From positions 481,257 to 545,256 of the forward strand of contig NZ_QUNO01000007.1 of the NCBI RefSeq assembly GCF_003387475.1: 64,000 nt of DNA, given 5' to 3'. This stretch comes from Kutzneria buriramensis. Its GTDB lineage: Bacteria > Actinomycetota > Actinomycetes > Mycobacteriales > Pseudonocardiaceae. Below the pieces are notes generated by a model. It saw nothing but the letters and a program-made list of their open reading frames with translations. It had not been told where the DNA came from and made no database searches. The number at the start of each line of letters is the position of its first letter. Position 1 is the stretch's first letter. Shown here piece after piece: positions 52,063-59,164 of the stretch. The translations under genes and the position numbers were made by a program.

Positions 52063-52689
52063 GTGAGTGCGGTCGAGGTGTGGGAGCGTTATGCGAGCAA
52101 CTCTCGGCCCCGGCGCGCCGTCAACGCGGCTGGCGCGAGCACGTGGCTGAACTGGACTCAGTACCCCGACCACGGCCCCGACGAGTCGGTGCTCGGCGAC
52201 TTGGCCGGACGACGGGTGCTGGAGCTGGGTTCGGGCAGCGGCGCGAATCTCGCGCACCTGGCTACATTGGGGGGGAACTGCACGGGCGTGGACCTCGCGC
52301 CCAGCCGGACGAGCACTGCCGTGGCGGAGTGGGGGCACCTGCCGGGGCTGGAGTTCGTCACCGCCGACGCCGTCGCCTACCTCGCTGAGAAAGATGAGGT
52401 CTTCGACGTCATGTACTCAATCTTCGGCGCTGTCTGGTTCACCGACCCTGCGATCCTGCTTCCCGCGGTACGTGACCGGCTTCGCCCTGGCGGTGTGCTC
52501 GCGTTCTCCCAGCTGCCCGCCACGGAGGCGGGCGTCATCGCCGGCCCGGCCGTGAGCAAGTGGAACTATCCGGCCGACCAGTGGGAGAAGATGCTCGCCG
52601 ACACGGGCTTCACCGCCACAGCCTCGGTCATCCCCGGGCCAGCTGACGGGGAAGTCGGCACTCTGCTGGTCCACGCGACCGCTGTGTGA
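52063..52689 (+). CDS. Class I SAM-dependent methyltransferase
   Basis: 208 residues from GTG 52063 (GGAAGGA at -9). Motif I VLELGSGSGANLAHLA (~47-62), motif II CTGVDLAP, motif III LEFVTADAVAYL, motif IV FDVMYSIFGAVWFTDP, post motif RPGGVLAFSQLP. A small-molecule or protein methyltransferase. It ends the plus-strand series of the XRE module; the substrate could be one of the small proteins. Confidence 0.85.
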   Translation: MSAVEVWERYASNSRPRRAVNAAGASTWLNWTQYPDHGPDESVLGDLAGRRVLELGSGSGANLAHLATLGGNCTGVDLAPSRTSTAVAEWGHLPGLEFVTADAVAYLAEKDEVFDVMYSIFGAVWFTDPAILLPAVRDRLRPGGVLAFSQLPATEAGVIAGPAVSKWNYPADQWEKMLADTGFTATASVIPGPADGEVGTLLVHATAV

Positions 52690-52703
52690 AGTTTCGGCCG
52701 ATC

Positions 52704-53273
52704 TCACGCCCAGAGCGGGCGCTGCCGGTGGCCAGTTTGGTTTGCGCGCTTTCCGCTCGTACCGCCTTGGGTTGGATCGTACGCCAGGACGCGAGCTTGT
52801 CTTTGCTCCCGCTCCAACGCGCAAATCTGCTCCACGTTCTCGACGAGCCGGCGCGCTGCATCTTCGTCGTTGTACGGCCAGGTCTTGATGGCGTACAAAG
52901 CCAGTTCGTGCTCGATTCCGTTCCTGACGGCCTTCCGGTTGGCCCATGCCTCCTTCCAGCCGAACAGCTGCCTGGCGCCGTTGGCTGCAACTATCAGGGA
53001 GCCAAGCACTGCGATGATTCGGCTGTCGACCTCGAACGCCGCGCACGCCGGGATGGCTGCCGTCACCACGAGGTTGGACAGTTCCAGAACACCATGGCGT
53101 ATGCGGGCGCGTCGCTCGGCCTGGGTGTAACACGCAGTTCGATGGCGACCGATGGCGGAACCGTCGCGGGCTCGGCACCCATCAGGGGCTCGAAGCCGAC
53201 ATGCTGACCTGCCGTTTCCCGATCGTTCTGCATAGTCGCTCCCCTGGCATGTCTCGTAGGCTCGCAGGGACAT
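52704..53273 (-). CDS. DUF4231/SLATT-like two-helix membrane protein, N-terminus uncertain
   Basis: The conserved part covers ~52704-53140: YTQAERRARIRHGVLELSN, LVVTAAIPACAAFEVDSRIIAVLGSLIVAANG (two membrane helices), then ARQLFGWKEAWANRKAVRNGIEHELALYAIKTWPY and a coiled helix VENVEQICALEREQRQA. This is the DUF4231/SLATT plan: two helices and a cytoplasmic helix, known from predicted conflict systems. The start is unclear. The frame reaches ATG 53273 without a ribosome site, while ATG 53233 with AGGGGAG is in another frame, so a one-base frameshift near 53110 is likely. Confidence 0.6.
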   Translation of the reverse strand: MSLRAYETCQGSDYAERSGNGRSACRLRAPDGCRARDGSAIGRHRTACYTQAERRARIRHGVLELSNLVVTAAIPACAAFEVDSRIIAVLGSLIVAANGARQLFGWKEAWANRKAVRNGIEHELALYAIKTWPYNDEDAARRLVENVEQICALEREQRQARVLAYDPTQGGTSGKRANQTGHRQRPLWA

Positions 53274-53988
53274 CGTCAGGAGGTGGAAGAGTGTGACATG
53301 GGCTGCTCGTCGAGTTGCTCGTTTCGCCGTCGGCCATTCTTGATGCATGACTCGCTGTGGGCTTTGGGTAGCTCCACGTTCGGTTGGGTGCACTTCCCCG
53401 GTGCGGCTGCCTGCCCTCCGTCGGGCGGTCATACCCCACGGGGGAGTGTTGTCGTGGGCGATTTATCGCCACGGCGAGCGGGAATTTCCGCAGCTTCCGC
53501 ACCGTCGCCGGTCGCCGTCGAGTGCTTTCACATGGGCCCCAGATTTCGTTGCGGCGGCGCTGGACGACTCGGTCGTCGCTGCAGACGATCGACAGGCTGG
53601 CGGTTCGGGCCGCAGCTGCCGTAAGACGCTTACGGCAGCTGCGGCCCGCGCGCACGACGTCGTCGTGCGCGCGGGACAGCTGCGGGACAAACACGGTGAT
53701 CCTCGCCCCGTCGCACCCGAAGCGGCAGGTAAAGGTGCTGATCAACTCAGTGAGTCTTTTCCTCGTTCATGAGCTGACCGTCTGTTATTGGGGGCGACGG
53801 TTGGCCTGCCCCGCGATTGGGTCTGGCGGTGATGTGTGCCGGCGGTGGTGCATGGCTCCGCGAGTTGGATGACCGCGCAGGCGGCTGCTTTGGGGCGTGG
53901 CGCACGCTCGTCGAGGCCTTGGTCCCCAAATGGTCCCCAGGAGGCGTGTTGGGTTGATCATGGTGTCGGCGCGGTGACAACAGCACGA
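53274..53988. other. Non-coding or decayed stretch containing paired palindromes
   Basis: No recognised protein. Frames here have Ser/Arg-rich shadow composition. Features: two abutting palindromes at 53607-53672 (separate entry) and a doubled TGGTCCCCA motif near 53928-53940. This is the part of the candidate island next to the right tRNA-Pro repeat, where excision or transfer functions usually sit. Confidence 0.4.
53607..53672. repeat. Two abutting perfect palindromes
   Basis: First: arms 53607-53625 and 53629-53647, 19 bp each, perfect, loop ACG (arm begins GGGCCGCAGCTGCCGTAAG). Second, starting at the next base: arms 53648-53659 and 53661-53672, 12 bp each, perfect, loop of one base (GCGCGCACGACG). 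Far stronger than a terminator requires; suggestive of a protein-binding or extrudable structure such as oriT/replication-type sites. About 360 bp from the right repeat. Confidence 0.75.
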
Positions 53989-54028
53989 AGCCCCGCTGAC
54001 CTGGCCTTTCGGCGAGATCGGCGGGGCT
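53989..54028 (-). terminator. Hairpin beside the right tRNA-Pro repeat
   Basis: AGCCCCGC (53989-53996) pairs with GCGGGGCT (54021-54028), 24-base loop region. It lies 5 bp from the tRNA 3' half, the position of a tRNA terminator on the minus strand. The left copy has its own, unrelated hairpin in the same relative place. Confidence 0.5.
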
Positions 54029-54033
54029 CCGCT

Positions 54034-54077
54034 GACCGTCGGGACGACAGGATTTGAACCTGCGACCCCTTGACCCC
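54034..54077 (-). repeat. Attachment-site-like repeat, right copy (tRNA-Pro 3' half)
   Basis: Identical over 44 bp to 246-289. On the minus strand, the 3' half of tRNA-Pro from the anticodon G-run (here five G) to the acceptor end. Upstream of the anticodon (54082 onward) the sequence does not fold into the missing tRNA half (no acceptor complement or D-arm). So this too is only a partial tRNA, as at the non-tRNA end of an integrated element. Confidence 0.75.
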
Positions 54078-54629
54078 CAGTTGAATCCAGGGTCAACGGT
54101 GTGCTCGTGCCCGTTCTCCAAGCTCGCGTCCAAGTCTACTTGTCAAAGTAAAGGGGTCTATTGTCGTAGCTCTTTGATCATGGTTGGCGATGCGGGTATA
54201 GGGTATCTTTTCGGCATCTGAACGCCGCCCGCTGAGGCCAGCTTGTCCAAGAGTGGCTCACACCTTCGATCTGGAAGCGCTCCCAGAAGGCTTGGAGTTG
54301 GCGAATATGCCATTTGGATCATCCGTCTGGGTTGTTGGAGTTCGACGGTGGATGCTACATCCATCACCTTGCGGACGTCGTCTCTGATTGTGCAAGTGTC
54401 GCCGCGGCGCCGTGTTGCCGTTAAACGAGCGAATGATGGATGCTTTACGTCAGGATGCCCCACCGGTCGGCGGTGACGTCCGGTGCCTGCGGAAGCCCGT
54501 CGTTCCAGGTGTCGATGTACCGGGACACCGTCGACGCGGCGACGCGCATGCCGCAGCGCGCCGGATGATCGAGCGCCGGCGCGCTCAAATCCGGTGACAG
54601 ATCCTGGCGGATTATGCGCTGCACGTCAG
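54078..54629. other. Lower-GC stretch outside the right repeat
   Basis: About 550 bp with reduced GC between ~54120 and 54430. A 101-codon minus-strand frame (54158-54463) contains VRKVMDVASTVELQQPRRMIQMA but has no clear ribosome site or family. I do not call a gene. Could be foreign DNA from an earlier integration at the same site. Confidence 0.3.
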
Positions 54630-54952
54630 GTTTCCTGCGGAGGCGCGGGTGTGGGCGATGTCGTCGTCCGGAAGGCGGGTGCCGTGCAGCGGCACGGGGG
54701 AGACCAGGACGCCGCTGTCCACTTGTGCGCCCATGCTCTGCCCGACGAGGACGACCGGTCCGTCGATCCCGTCGACGACGCCGGTCACCTCCTCGGCGAA
54801 GCGGGCCAGGCTCAACTCGTCAGAGACGTGCGCCTGATCTCGGCAGGGTCCACCTGTAGCGAGGCACCGTGTCGCCAAGTGCGAGCACGAACTCGTCCCG
54901 CACGGGTGGTGTCGTTGAGAAAGCCGTGCGCCAGCAGCGTCGGTGCCGTCAC
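54630..54952 (-). pseudogene. Alpha/beta hydrolase, frameshifted
   Basis: A GTG at 54952 overlaps the SDR stop and begins VTAPTLLAHGFLNDTT. Frameshifts then scatter the coding sense: VRDEFVLALGDTVPRYRW in one frame, LSLARFAEEVTGVVDGIDGPVVLVGQSMGAQV in another (GQSMG is the nucleophile elbow). The C-terminal half with Asp/His is missing. A dead RsbQ-type hydrolase that was once coupled to the SDR. Confidence 0.65.
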
Positions 54953-55701
54953 CAGGTCTGCTCGGCGGCACGAACAAGCATCTCGTTGACCGCGACGCGG
55001 CGGCCACGGGTCACCATGTACCGCACCGCGTCGGCGATGTCCGAGGGCTGCATCAACGTCACCTCGGCGACCTGGCCCAGGAACGCCTCACGGACGCCGT
55101 CGCGCGTGTGGGTGGCCATCTCGGTGTCGACGATGCCCGGCGCCACCTCGCCAACCCGCACCCGGTGCGGCACCATCTCCTGCCGCAACGCCTCGGAGAA
55201 GCCGTTCACGCCGAACTTGGTCAGGCTGTAGACGGCGTTGCCGGACCGGGCGAGCCGGCCCGAGGTCGAGCTGATGGTGACGAGGTCCGCCACGTCGCGC
55301 GGCCCGATGGTGCCGGCTCGTCGCAGGTGCGGCAGCGCGGCCCTGACGATGTTCAGTGTGCCGTTGAGGTTGACCGAGAGCATCCGTTCCCACTCACCGT
55401 CAGGCGCGTCGGCGACCGGGCCGGCCAGCATCAGGCCGGCGTTGTTGACCACGATGTCCAGCCGTCCCCATTCGGTGGCCGCGCGTGCGACGGCATTGGC
55501 TGCCTGCGTGGCATCGGTGACATCGGCTCCCACGGCCAGTGCGAGGGGCAGTTCGTCGGCGAGCGACTTCAGTCGGTCGACGCGGCGGGCGACCAGTGCG
55601 ACGGCCGCGCCGTCCGCGGCCAGGCCGCGGGCGATCGCGGCGCCGATGCCGCTGCTCGCGCCGGTCACCAGCGCGACGGTCCCGGTCAGGGGCGCATTCA
55701 C
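54949..55701 (-). CDS. SDR-family oxidoreductase
   Basis: 250 residues from GTG 55701 (AAGGAG 8 bases upstream). Cofactor motif ALVTGASSGIGAAIARGL, NNAG, catalytic Ser in TISSTSGRL (~144), Y158 and K162 (YSLTK). Resembles NADP-dependent 3-hydroxy acid dehydrogenase YdfG-type SDRs. Downstream of the quinone oxidoreductase gene on the same strand (34-bp gap), so they probably form an operon. Confidence 0.87.
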   Translation of the reverse strand: MNAPLTGTVALVTGASSGIGAAIARGLAADGAAVALVARRVDRLKSLADELPLALAVGADVTDATQAANAVARAATEWGRLDIVVNNAGLMLAGPVADAPDGEWERMLSVNLNGTLNIVRAALPHLRRAGTIGPRDVADLVTISSTSGRLARSGNAVYSLTKFGVNGFSEALRQEMVPHRVRVGEVAPGIVDTEMATHTRDGVREAFLGQVAEVTLMQPSDIADAVRYMVTRGRRVAVNEMLVRAAEQTW

Positions 55702-55735
55702 GGCAGAAACTCCTTCTGGGATTGGGAAGTAACGA

Positions 55736-56668
55736 TCAACTGACGACAAGCACGGTCTTGCCGCGAGCGGGCTGGGTGCTCTGGGCGGCGCCCGCCTCGG
55801 CCAACGGGAACGTCGCGCCGACCACGGGCGTCAGTTGCTTGCCGGCCACGAGGTCGACGAGGGCGTTCATGCCGACCCGGTCGGCCTCGACGAGCAGCGT
55901 CGCGCTGCGGATGCGCCGGCGCTCGGCTTCGGCCCTGGCCGGACCCAGCACCGGGGGTGCGAGGGTGACGAAGACGCCGCCGACCTTGAGGGAGTCGAAG
56001 GCCGGCAGCGGGTCCCCACCAGTGGTGTCCAGCACGACGTCCAGATTCCGGACCGTCTTGGTGTAGTCGGTGGTGGCGCGGTCGATCACGTCGTCGGCGC
56101 CGAGTGCCCGGGCGAAGTCGACATTGGGGGCGGACACCACGGCGGTGACGTGCGCGCCGAGCGCCTTGGCGATCTGCACGGCGAGGTGGCCGACGCCGCC
56201 GGCCGCGCCGTTGACCAGCACCCGGCTGCCGGCGGTGACGTGCGCGGTCTCGGCCAGCGCCTGCCAGGCGGTCAGCCCGGCCAGCGGCAGCGACGCCGCC
56301 TCGATGTGCGTGAGCGCGTCGGGCTTGGGCACGAACAGGCGGGCCGGGACGACGACGTACTCCGCGTACGCCCCGTGTCCGCTGGGGAAGGGCAGCATGC
56401 CGAAGACCTCGTCACCGACCTGGTGCACGCTGACGCCGAGGCCGACGCCCGCCACGGTGCCGGAGACGTCCCAGCCGAGCGTGAACGGCGGCTCGCCCAG
56501 GAACATGCCGGTCTTGCGGTTGGTGGCGTCGATCGGGTTCACGCCGGCGGCGTGCACCCGGACGAGGATCTGGCTGACCCCGGGCGTCGGAACGGGGGCC
56601 GTGGCGGGCGTGAGGACCTCGGGCCCGCCGAGCCGGTCCTGGCTGATGGTCTGCATGGTGTCGGTCAT
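55736..56668 (-). CDS. MDR-family NADP-dependent quinone oxidoreductase
   Basis: 310 residues from ATG 56668 (another ATG at 56656). GroES-like N-terminal domain (VRVHAAGVNPIDATNR, GWDVSGTV), Rossmann domain (VLVNGAAGGVGHLAVQIAKALGAH, ~150-173), ending PARGKTVLVV. No zinc ligands. Divergent from the GlxA-type regulator with a palindrome overlapping the regulator start, so expression is probably controlled by it. Confidence 0.88.
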   Translation of the reverse strand: MTDTMQTISQDRLGGPEVLTPATAPVPTPGVSQILVRVHAAGVNPIDATNRKTGMFLGEPPFTLGWDVSGTVAGVGLGVSVHQVGDEVFGMLPFPSGHGAYAEYVVVPARLFVPKPDALTHIEAASLPLAGLTAWQALAETAHVTAGSRVLVNGAAGGVGHLAVQIAKALGAHVTAVVSAPNVDFARALGADDVIDRATTDYTKTVRNLDVVLDTTGGDPLPAFDSLKVGGVFVTLAPPVLGPARAEAERRRIRSATLLVEADRVGMNALVDLVAGKQLTPVVGATFPLAEAGAAQSTQPARGKTVLVVS

Positions 56669-56703
56669 GTGATCAATGCTGCGACCAGCGCAGACCTGTC
56701 GAC

Positions 56704-56742
56704 CATGGCAGATTGGTCAGCTTCCGATAGAATTCTGCCATG
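56704..56742. promoter_or_regulatory. 9-bp inverted repeat overlapping the glxA-type start
   Basis: CATGGCAGA (56704-56712) and TCTGCCATG (56734-56742) are perfect inverted copies, 21 bp apart (two helical turns). The right arm contains the ATG of the regulator. Good candidate operator for autorepression and control of the divergent reductase. Confidence 0.55.
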
Positions 56743-57717
56743 CTGTCCGACGGAGCGTTCCCGCACCAGATCGCCGTGCTCGCGCTCGACGGGGTGTTCC
56801 CCTTCGAGCTGGGCATCCCGGCCCGCGTGTTCGGGGCGGCCGGCGGTGCTTACGAGGTGCGGACCTGCTCGGTGGACGGCGGTCCCATCGAGACGAACGC
56901 CGGCTTCGCCATCACGCCGGCGCACGGTCCGGAAATCGTGGAGTCCGCCGGCACGGTCATCATCGCCCCGACGCATCCGTCCCGCCTCGGACCCCGCTTG
57001 TCCGAACCAGTGGCCACCGCGATGCGGCAGATCCGGCCCGGCACCCGGGTGGCCTCGATCTGCACCGGCGCTTTCGTCCTGGCCGCCGCCGGTCTGCTCG
57101 ACCGTCGCCGCGCCACCACGCACTGGGAGGCGGCCGAGCAGTTCCGCACCTGGTTCCCGCACATCCGCTTGGACGAAGACGTGCTGTTCATCGAGGACGG
57201 CGACGTTCTGACCTCGGCCGGCGCTGCGTCCGGAGTGGACCTGTGCCTGCACCTGATCCGCTCGGACCTGGGCAGCGAGGTCGCCAACCGCGCCGCGCGT
57301 CGTTGCGTGGTGCCGCCGTTCCGTGACGGCGGCCAGGCCCAGTACATCGACCGGCCCGTGCCCGACGATCCTGCCTCCTCCACCGCACCGGCCCGCCAGT
57401 GGGCGCTGGAGCACATGGCCGCGCCGCTGAGCGTTCCCGAGCTGGCGGACTTGGTGCACATGAGCCCTCGCACCTTCGCCCGGCGGTTCCGCGACGAGAC
57501 GGGCCTGCCGCCGCACCGGTGGATCATCCAGCAGCGCCTGCATCGGGCCCGGCACCTGTTGGAGTCCAGCACATTGTCGGTCGACCAGATCGCCGCCGAC
57601 GTCGGCTTCGCCACCGCCACGTCATTGCGCCAGCACATGAACGCCGAACTCGGGGTGTCCCCGCACGCCTACCGCCGCACGTTCCGCGCAGAGCCGGCAG
57701 CCGAGCTGGTCGGTTAG
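56740..57717 (+). CDS. GlxA-type AraC regulator with DJ-1/PfpI domain
   Basis: 325 residues from ATG 56740. Residues ~8-180 are a DJ-1/PfpI amidase-like sensor (IAVLALDGVFPFELG; nucleophile-elbow equivalent SICTGAFVLAAAGLL with Cys ~108; TTHWEAAEQF). Two AraC helix-turn-helix units follow (LSVPELADLVHMSPRTFARRFRDETG; LSVDQIAADVGFATATSLRQHMNAELG). Divergent from the reductase/SDR operon. Ligand unknown. Confidence 0.9.
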   Translation: MLSDGAFPHQIAVLALDGVFPFELGIPARVFGAAGGAYEVRTCSVDGGPIETNAGFAITPAHGPEIVESAGTVIIAPTHPSRLGPRLSEPVATAMRQIRPGTRVASICTGAFVLAAAGLLDRRRATTHWEAAEQFRTWFPHIRLDEDVLFIEDGDVLTSAGAASGVDLCLHLIRSDLGSEVANRAARRCVVPPFRDGGQAQYIDRPVPDDPASSTAPARQWALEHMAAPLSVPELADLVHMSPRTFARRFRDETGLPPHRWIIQQRLHRARHLLESSTLSVDQIAADVGFATATSLRQHMNAELGVSPHAYRRTFRAEPAAELVG

Positions 57718-57786
57718 CGGCGTTTCGAGCGCCAATGCGACATGCGCCCGGCATGCCGCCGAGCGGATCGCGCTTGTCTCGGCGGA

Positions 57787-57888
57787 CTACGAGAGGTTGT
57801 CCTGGGATATGGGTAGGTCCCGGACACGGCGGCCGGTGGCGTGGAAGATGGCGTTGCCGATGGCCGCCGGGACCGATGTCGGTCGTCA
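57787..57888 (-). pseudogene. Xanthine-dehydrogenase/CoxL-type molybdoenzyme C-terminal remnant
   Basis: The minus strand reads AIGNAIFHATGRRVRDLPISQDNLS then stop (TAG at 57787-57789). This is the standard last helix and tail of molybdopterin-binding large subunits (AIxNAVFxATGxRxRxLPI). Nothing upstream is recognised past ~57890, so the gene was deleted when the next locus arrived. Confidence 0.65.
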
Positions 57889-58011
57889 CGGCAACGCGTG
57901 CAGGGGCTCGGTTGTCGATGCGCCGACCCTACTGCGGCACCGTCCGATTTGGTCGGTATCGGCAGGTTGGCGACAGCTGCGGAAGGCGAGACGGGCCCGG
58001 TCTGCTCGGCG

Positions 58012-59163
58012 CTAGTCGGTCGGGTAACGCACGCCGGTCAGCCCCGGCACGACGACGCGCGTGGGATCCCAGTCCGCGGCGCCGAGGGCCTCGACGGCGA
58101 GATCGATCACCGCGCCGGACAGCAGCTGCCGGGGATCCTCCAGCACGACCCGAAGCCGGGTGACCAGGGCCCGCATGTCGTCGGCCGAGTGCACGACCGG
58201 CATCTCGCTGACCTCGGTGACCGCCGGGTCGCTGACGTCGGGAAAGCGCACGCCGGCGGGGGAGTAGCGGGGATGGCCGGCGAACATGAGCTCGCCGAGC
58301 TCCACGGTGGCGCGGGTCGAGCACCAGATACCCCGCAGTTCCGGTTCCAGGGCGACGCATTCGGACAGGTCGCCGTCCACCGGCGTGGCGAAGGTCGGCG
58401 CGTGCGGGGCGAGATAGAGGCGCTCCAACGGCAGCTGGCCGTCGGCGGTGCCGAGGATCATGGTGGCGACGCTGCTGGTCGTCCACGTGACGCCGGCGGT
58501 GGCGCGGCCCTGCCGCCCGGCGATCAGGACCATGGCCCGCTGCCAGTCGATGTCCTGGGCCCGCAGCCACCGCCCGATGCGGAAGCTGATGTCCAGGCCG
58601 GCCAGGAAGAACGTGGCGACCATGACGTGGTTGACCGGCACCGGGCCGCCGTCGAGGTAGTCGGCCCGCAGGGTCTCGGCGTTGAGGTATTCCTCGTCGG
58701 CCAGCGCGGCGGTGAGGTAGCGGGCGGTGGCGGCGCAGGCGTAGTCGATCATGTCGGCGATCTCCCGCTCGCGTCCGCGGTAGGCCTCGACGCGGATCTG
58801 GTCGCGCCACAGCGCATACGTGTTGGCCGCACGGGCGTTCTTGGTCTCGGTCAGCAGCCGCTCGGCCTGGGCGCGCCAGCCGTCGTCGCACAGGCTGGTG
58901 CGCATGTGCACCAGGCTGGCCACGGCCGGGCCGAGGTGCGAGACGCCGGTCAACTCCTTGAAACCACGCGGAGAGAGCCGATAGCCCTCGACCACCGGAG
59001 GCCGGCCGCCGCCGGGGTAGAGCGCGAAGTCGGCGCCGGTGGCGACCAGCAGCGGGAGATCCCGGGTGCGCTCGGCGTAGGAGCGGGTCAGCCGGCGGCC
59101 GATGCCCTCGGGGTGCGAGGTGTAGGTGGTGAACAGGCGCACCAGATCGGGATCCTCGTACAT
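58012..59163 (-). CDS. Uncharacterised 383-residue protein, partner of the EAR protein
   Basis: Codons 1-20 read MYEDPDLVRLFTTYTSHPEG. The first ~110 residues form an alpha/beta region (LLVATGADFALYPGGGRPPVVEGYRLS); the middle is helical (REREIADMIDYACAATARYLTAALADEEYLN). A possible loop motif is AGRQGRATAGVTWTTSSVATMILG. No signal peptide. I cannot assign a family. It starts 1 bp after the EAR gene's stop, so the two are surely co-translated; the pairing suggests a complex or a substrate-handling unit. Confidence 0.7.
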   Translation of the reverse strand: MYEDPDLVRLFTTYTSHPEGIGRRLTRSYAERTRDLPLLVATGADFALYPGGGRPPVVEGYRLSPRGFKELTGVSHLGPAVASLVHMRTSLCDDGWRAQAERLLTETKNARAANTYALWRDQIRVEAYRGREREIADMIDYACAATARYLTAALADEEYLNAETLRADYLDGGPVPVNHVMVATFFLAGLDISFRIGRWLRAQDIDWQRAMVLIAGRQGRATAGVTWTTSSVATMILGTADGQLPLERLYLAPHAPTFATPVDGDLSECVALEPELRGIWCSTRATVELGELMFAGHPRYSPAGVRFPDVSDPAVTEVSEMPVVHSADDMRALVTRLRVVLEDPRQLLSGAVIDLAVEALGAADWDPTRVVVPGLTGVRYPTD

Positions 59164-59164
59164 G

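Larger units (their letters stand above)
246..54077. mobile_element. Candidate integrated island bounded by tRNA-Pro direct repeats
   Basis: The region is enclosed by the 44-bp direct repeats at 246-289 and 54034-54077, with an integrase remnant outside the left repeat. The interval holds accessory genes and many IS relics. Neither repeat is attached to a complete tRNA, so this may be one element of a tandem array whose intact tRNA-Pro lies outside the window. I see no conjugation (FtsK/TraB) or replication gene inside, so it is probably immobile now. Boundary by inference. Confidence 0.35.

Noticed and set aside
53747..54133. Minus-strand ORF across the right tRNA-Pro repeat
   Set aside because: Same artefact: GSRGRRFKSCRP is translated tRNA sequence.
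54158..54463. 101-codon minus-strand ORF beyond the right repeat
   Set aside because: No ribosome site or recognisable domain; kept only as part of a low-GC interval description.
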